Of a DNA stretch of 13,700 nucleotides, positions 13,622 to 13,700 are shown in pieces. This stretch comes from Prevotella sp. UBA6994. Its GTDB lineage: Bacteria > Bacteroidota > Bacteroidia > Bacteroidales > Bacteroidaceae. Both the position numbers and the translations under genes were made by a program. The first letter of the stretch is position 1. Every line of letters starts with the position of its first letter. Below the pieces are notes generated by a model that saw only the letters and a list, made by a program, of their open reading frames with translations, ran no database searches and was not told the origin of the DNA. The DNA lies in the NCBI GenBank assembly GCA_002449845.1, contig DJXW01000004.1, forward strand, positions 1 to 13,700. The letters run 5' to 3'.

Positions 13622-13700
13622 AAGGGGCGGCCTCCTACTCTCCCGCATTGCATCGCAGTACCATCGGCGCAGGCGGGCTTAACTTCTCTGTTCGGGATGG
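13622..13700 (-). rRNA. rrf: 5S ribosomal RNA, 3' part (runs off the window)
   Basis: The minus strand reads CCATCCCGAACAGAGAAGTTAAG from the window edge, the hallmark of 5S rRNA loop B/helix III. It continues to GGGAGAGTAGGAGGCCGCCCC, the 3' helix. About the last 78 of roughly 110-120 bases are present; the 5' end, and presumably 23S and 16S, lie to the right. The exact 3' end is uncertain by a few bases. Confidence 0.95.

Overview
The window looks like chromosomal DNA from a Bacteroidales bacterium, most likely Prevotella or a close relative. Four things point there. Several genes carry the Bacteroidota promoter pattern (TTTG, 19-20 bases, TAnnTTTG) just upstream of their starts, and starts lack Shine-Dalgarno sequences. 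Two large secreted proteins end in the short 'IYDxxGR...KGIxIxxGKKxxxK' type tail. There are lipoproteins with SC lipoboxes and a DUF3667 membrane protein. The intergenic DNA is AT-rich. Genus is inference; no search was possible.

Layout, left to right. (1) Positions 78-1143: a PfkB-family sugar kinase, probably 2-keto-3-deoxygluconate kinase, on the minus strand, with an excellent promoter and a perfect 14-bp palindrome in its leader. (2) 1180-4019: a divergently transcribed 905-aa secreted multidomain protein with its own promoter and a strong terminator. (3) 4020-4568: a non-coding stretch with a long inverted repeat and a pair of tandem 19-bp palindromes. (4) 4569-7175: a secreted M6 (immune inhibitor A type) metalloprotease. 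(5) 7225-8191: a convergent zinc-ribbon/multi-pass DUF3667 protein with a near-leaderless promoter.

(6) 8279-11949 is an accessory-looking stretch of short genes. A BACON-like lipoprotein (8353-9231) is followed by two small minus-strand genes (9280-9669 and 9740-10144). Then comes a non-coding region able to fold into a long hairpin, a second lipoprotein (10688-11284), and directly after it the decayed remnant of a MACPF-domain gene (11281-11949). The two lipoprotein genes are preceded by related 38-base leader modules that differ only by transitions. The remnant resembles the Bacteroidales secreted antimicrobial (BSAP-like) MACPF proteins. The block may be what is left of a bacterial competition locus; that is inference.

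(7) 12058-13700, all on the minus strand: the end of an rRNA operon (5S rRNA plus terminator), then a degenerate methyltransferase-like protein overlapping by 4 bp a PduO-type cob(I)alamin adenosyltransferase, then a small DUF2795 protein with its own promoter and terminator.

The points most worth a second look are the MACPF remnant, the twin leader modules, the structured non-coding region at 10359-10600, the start-codon-sequestering inverted repeat at 9667-9739, and the tandem palindromes at 4275-4314.
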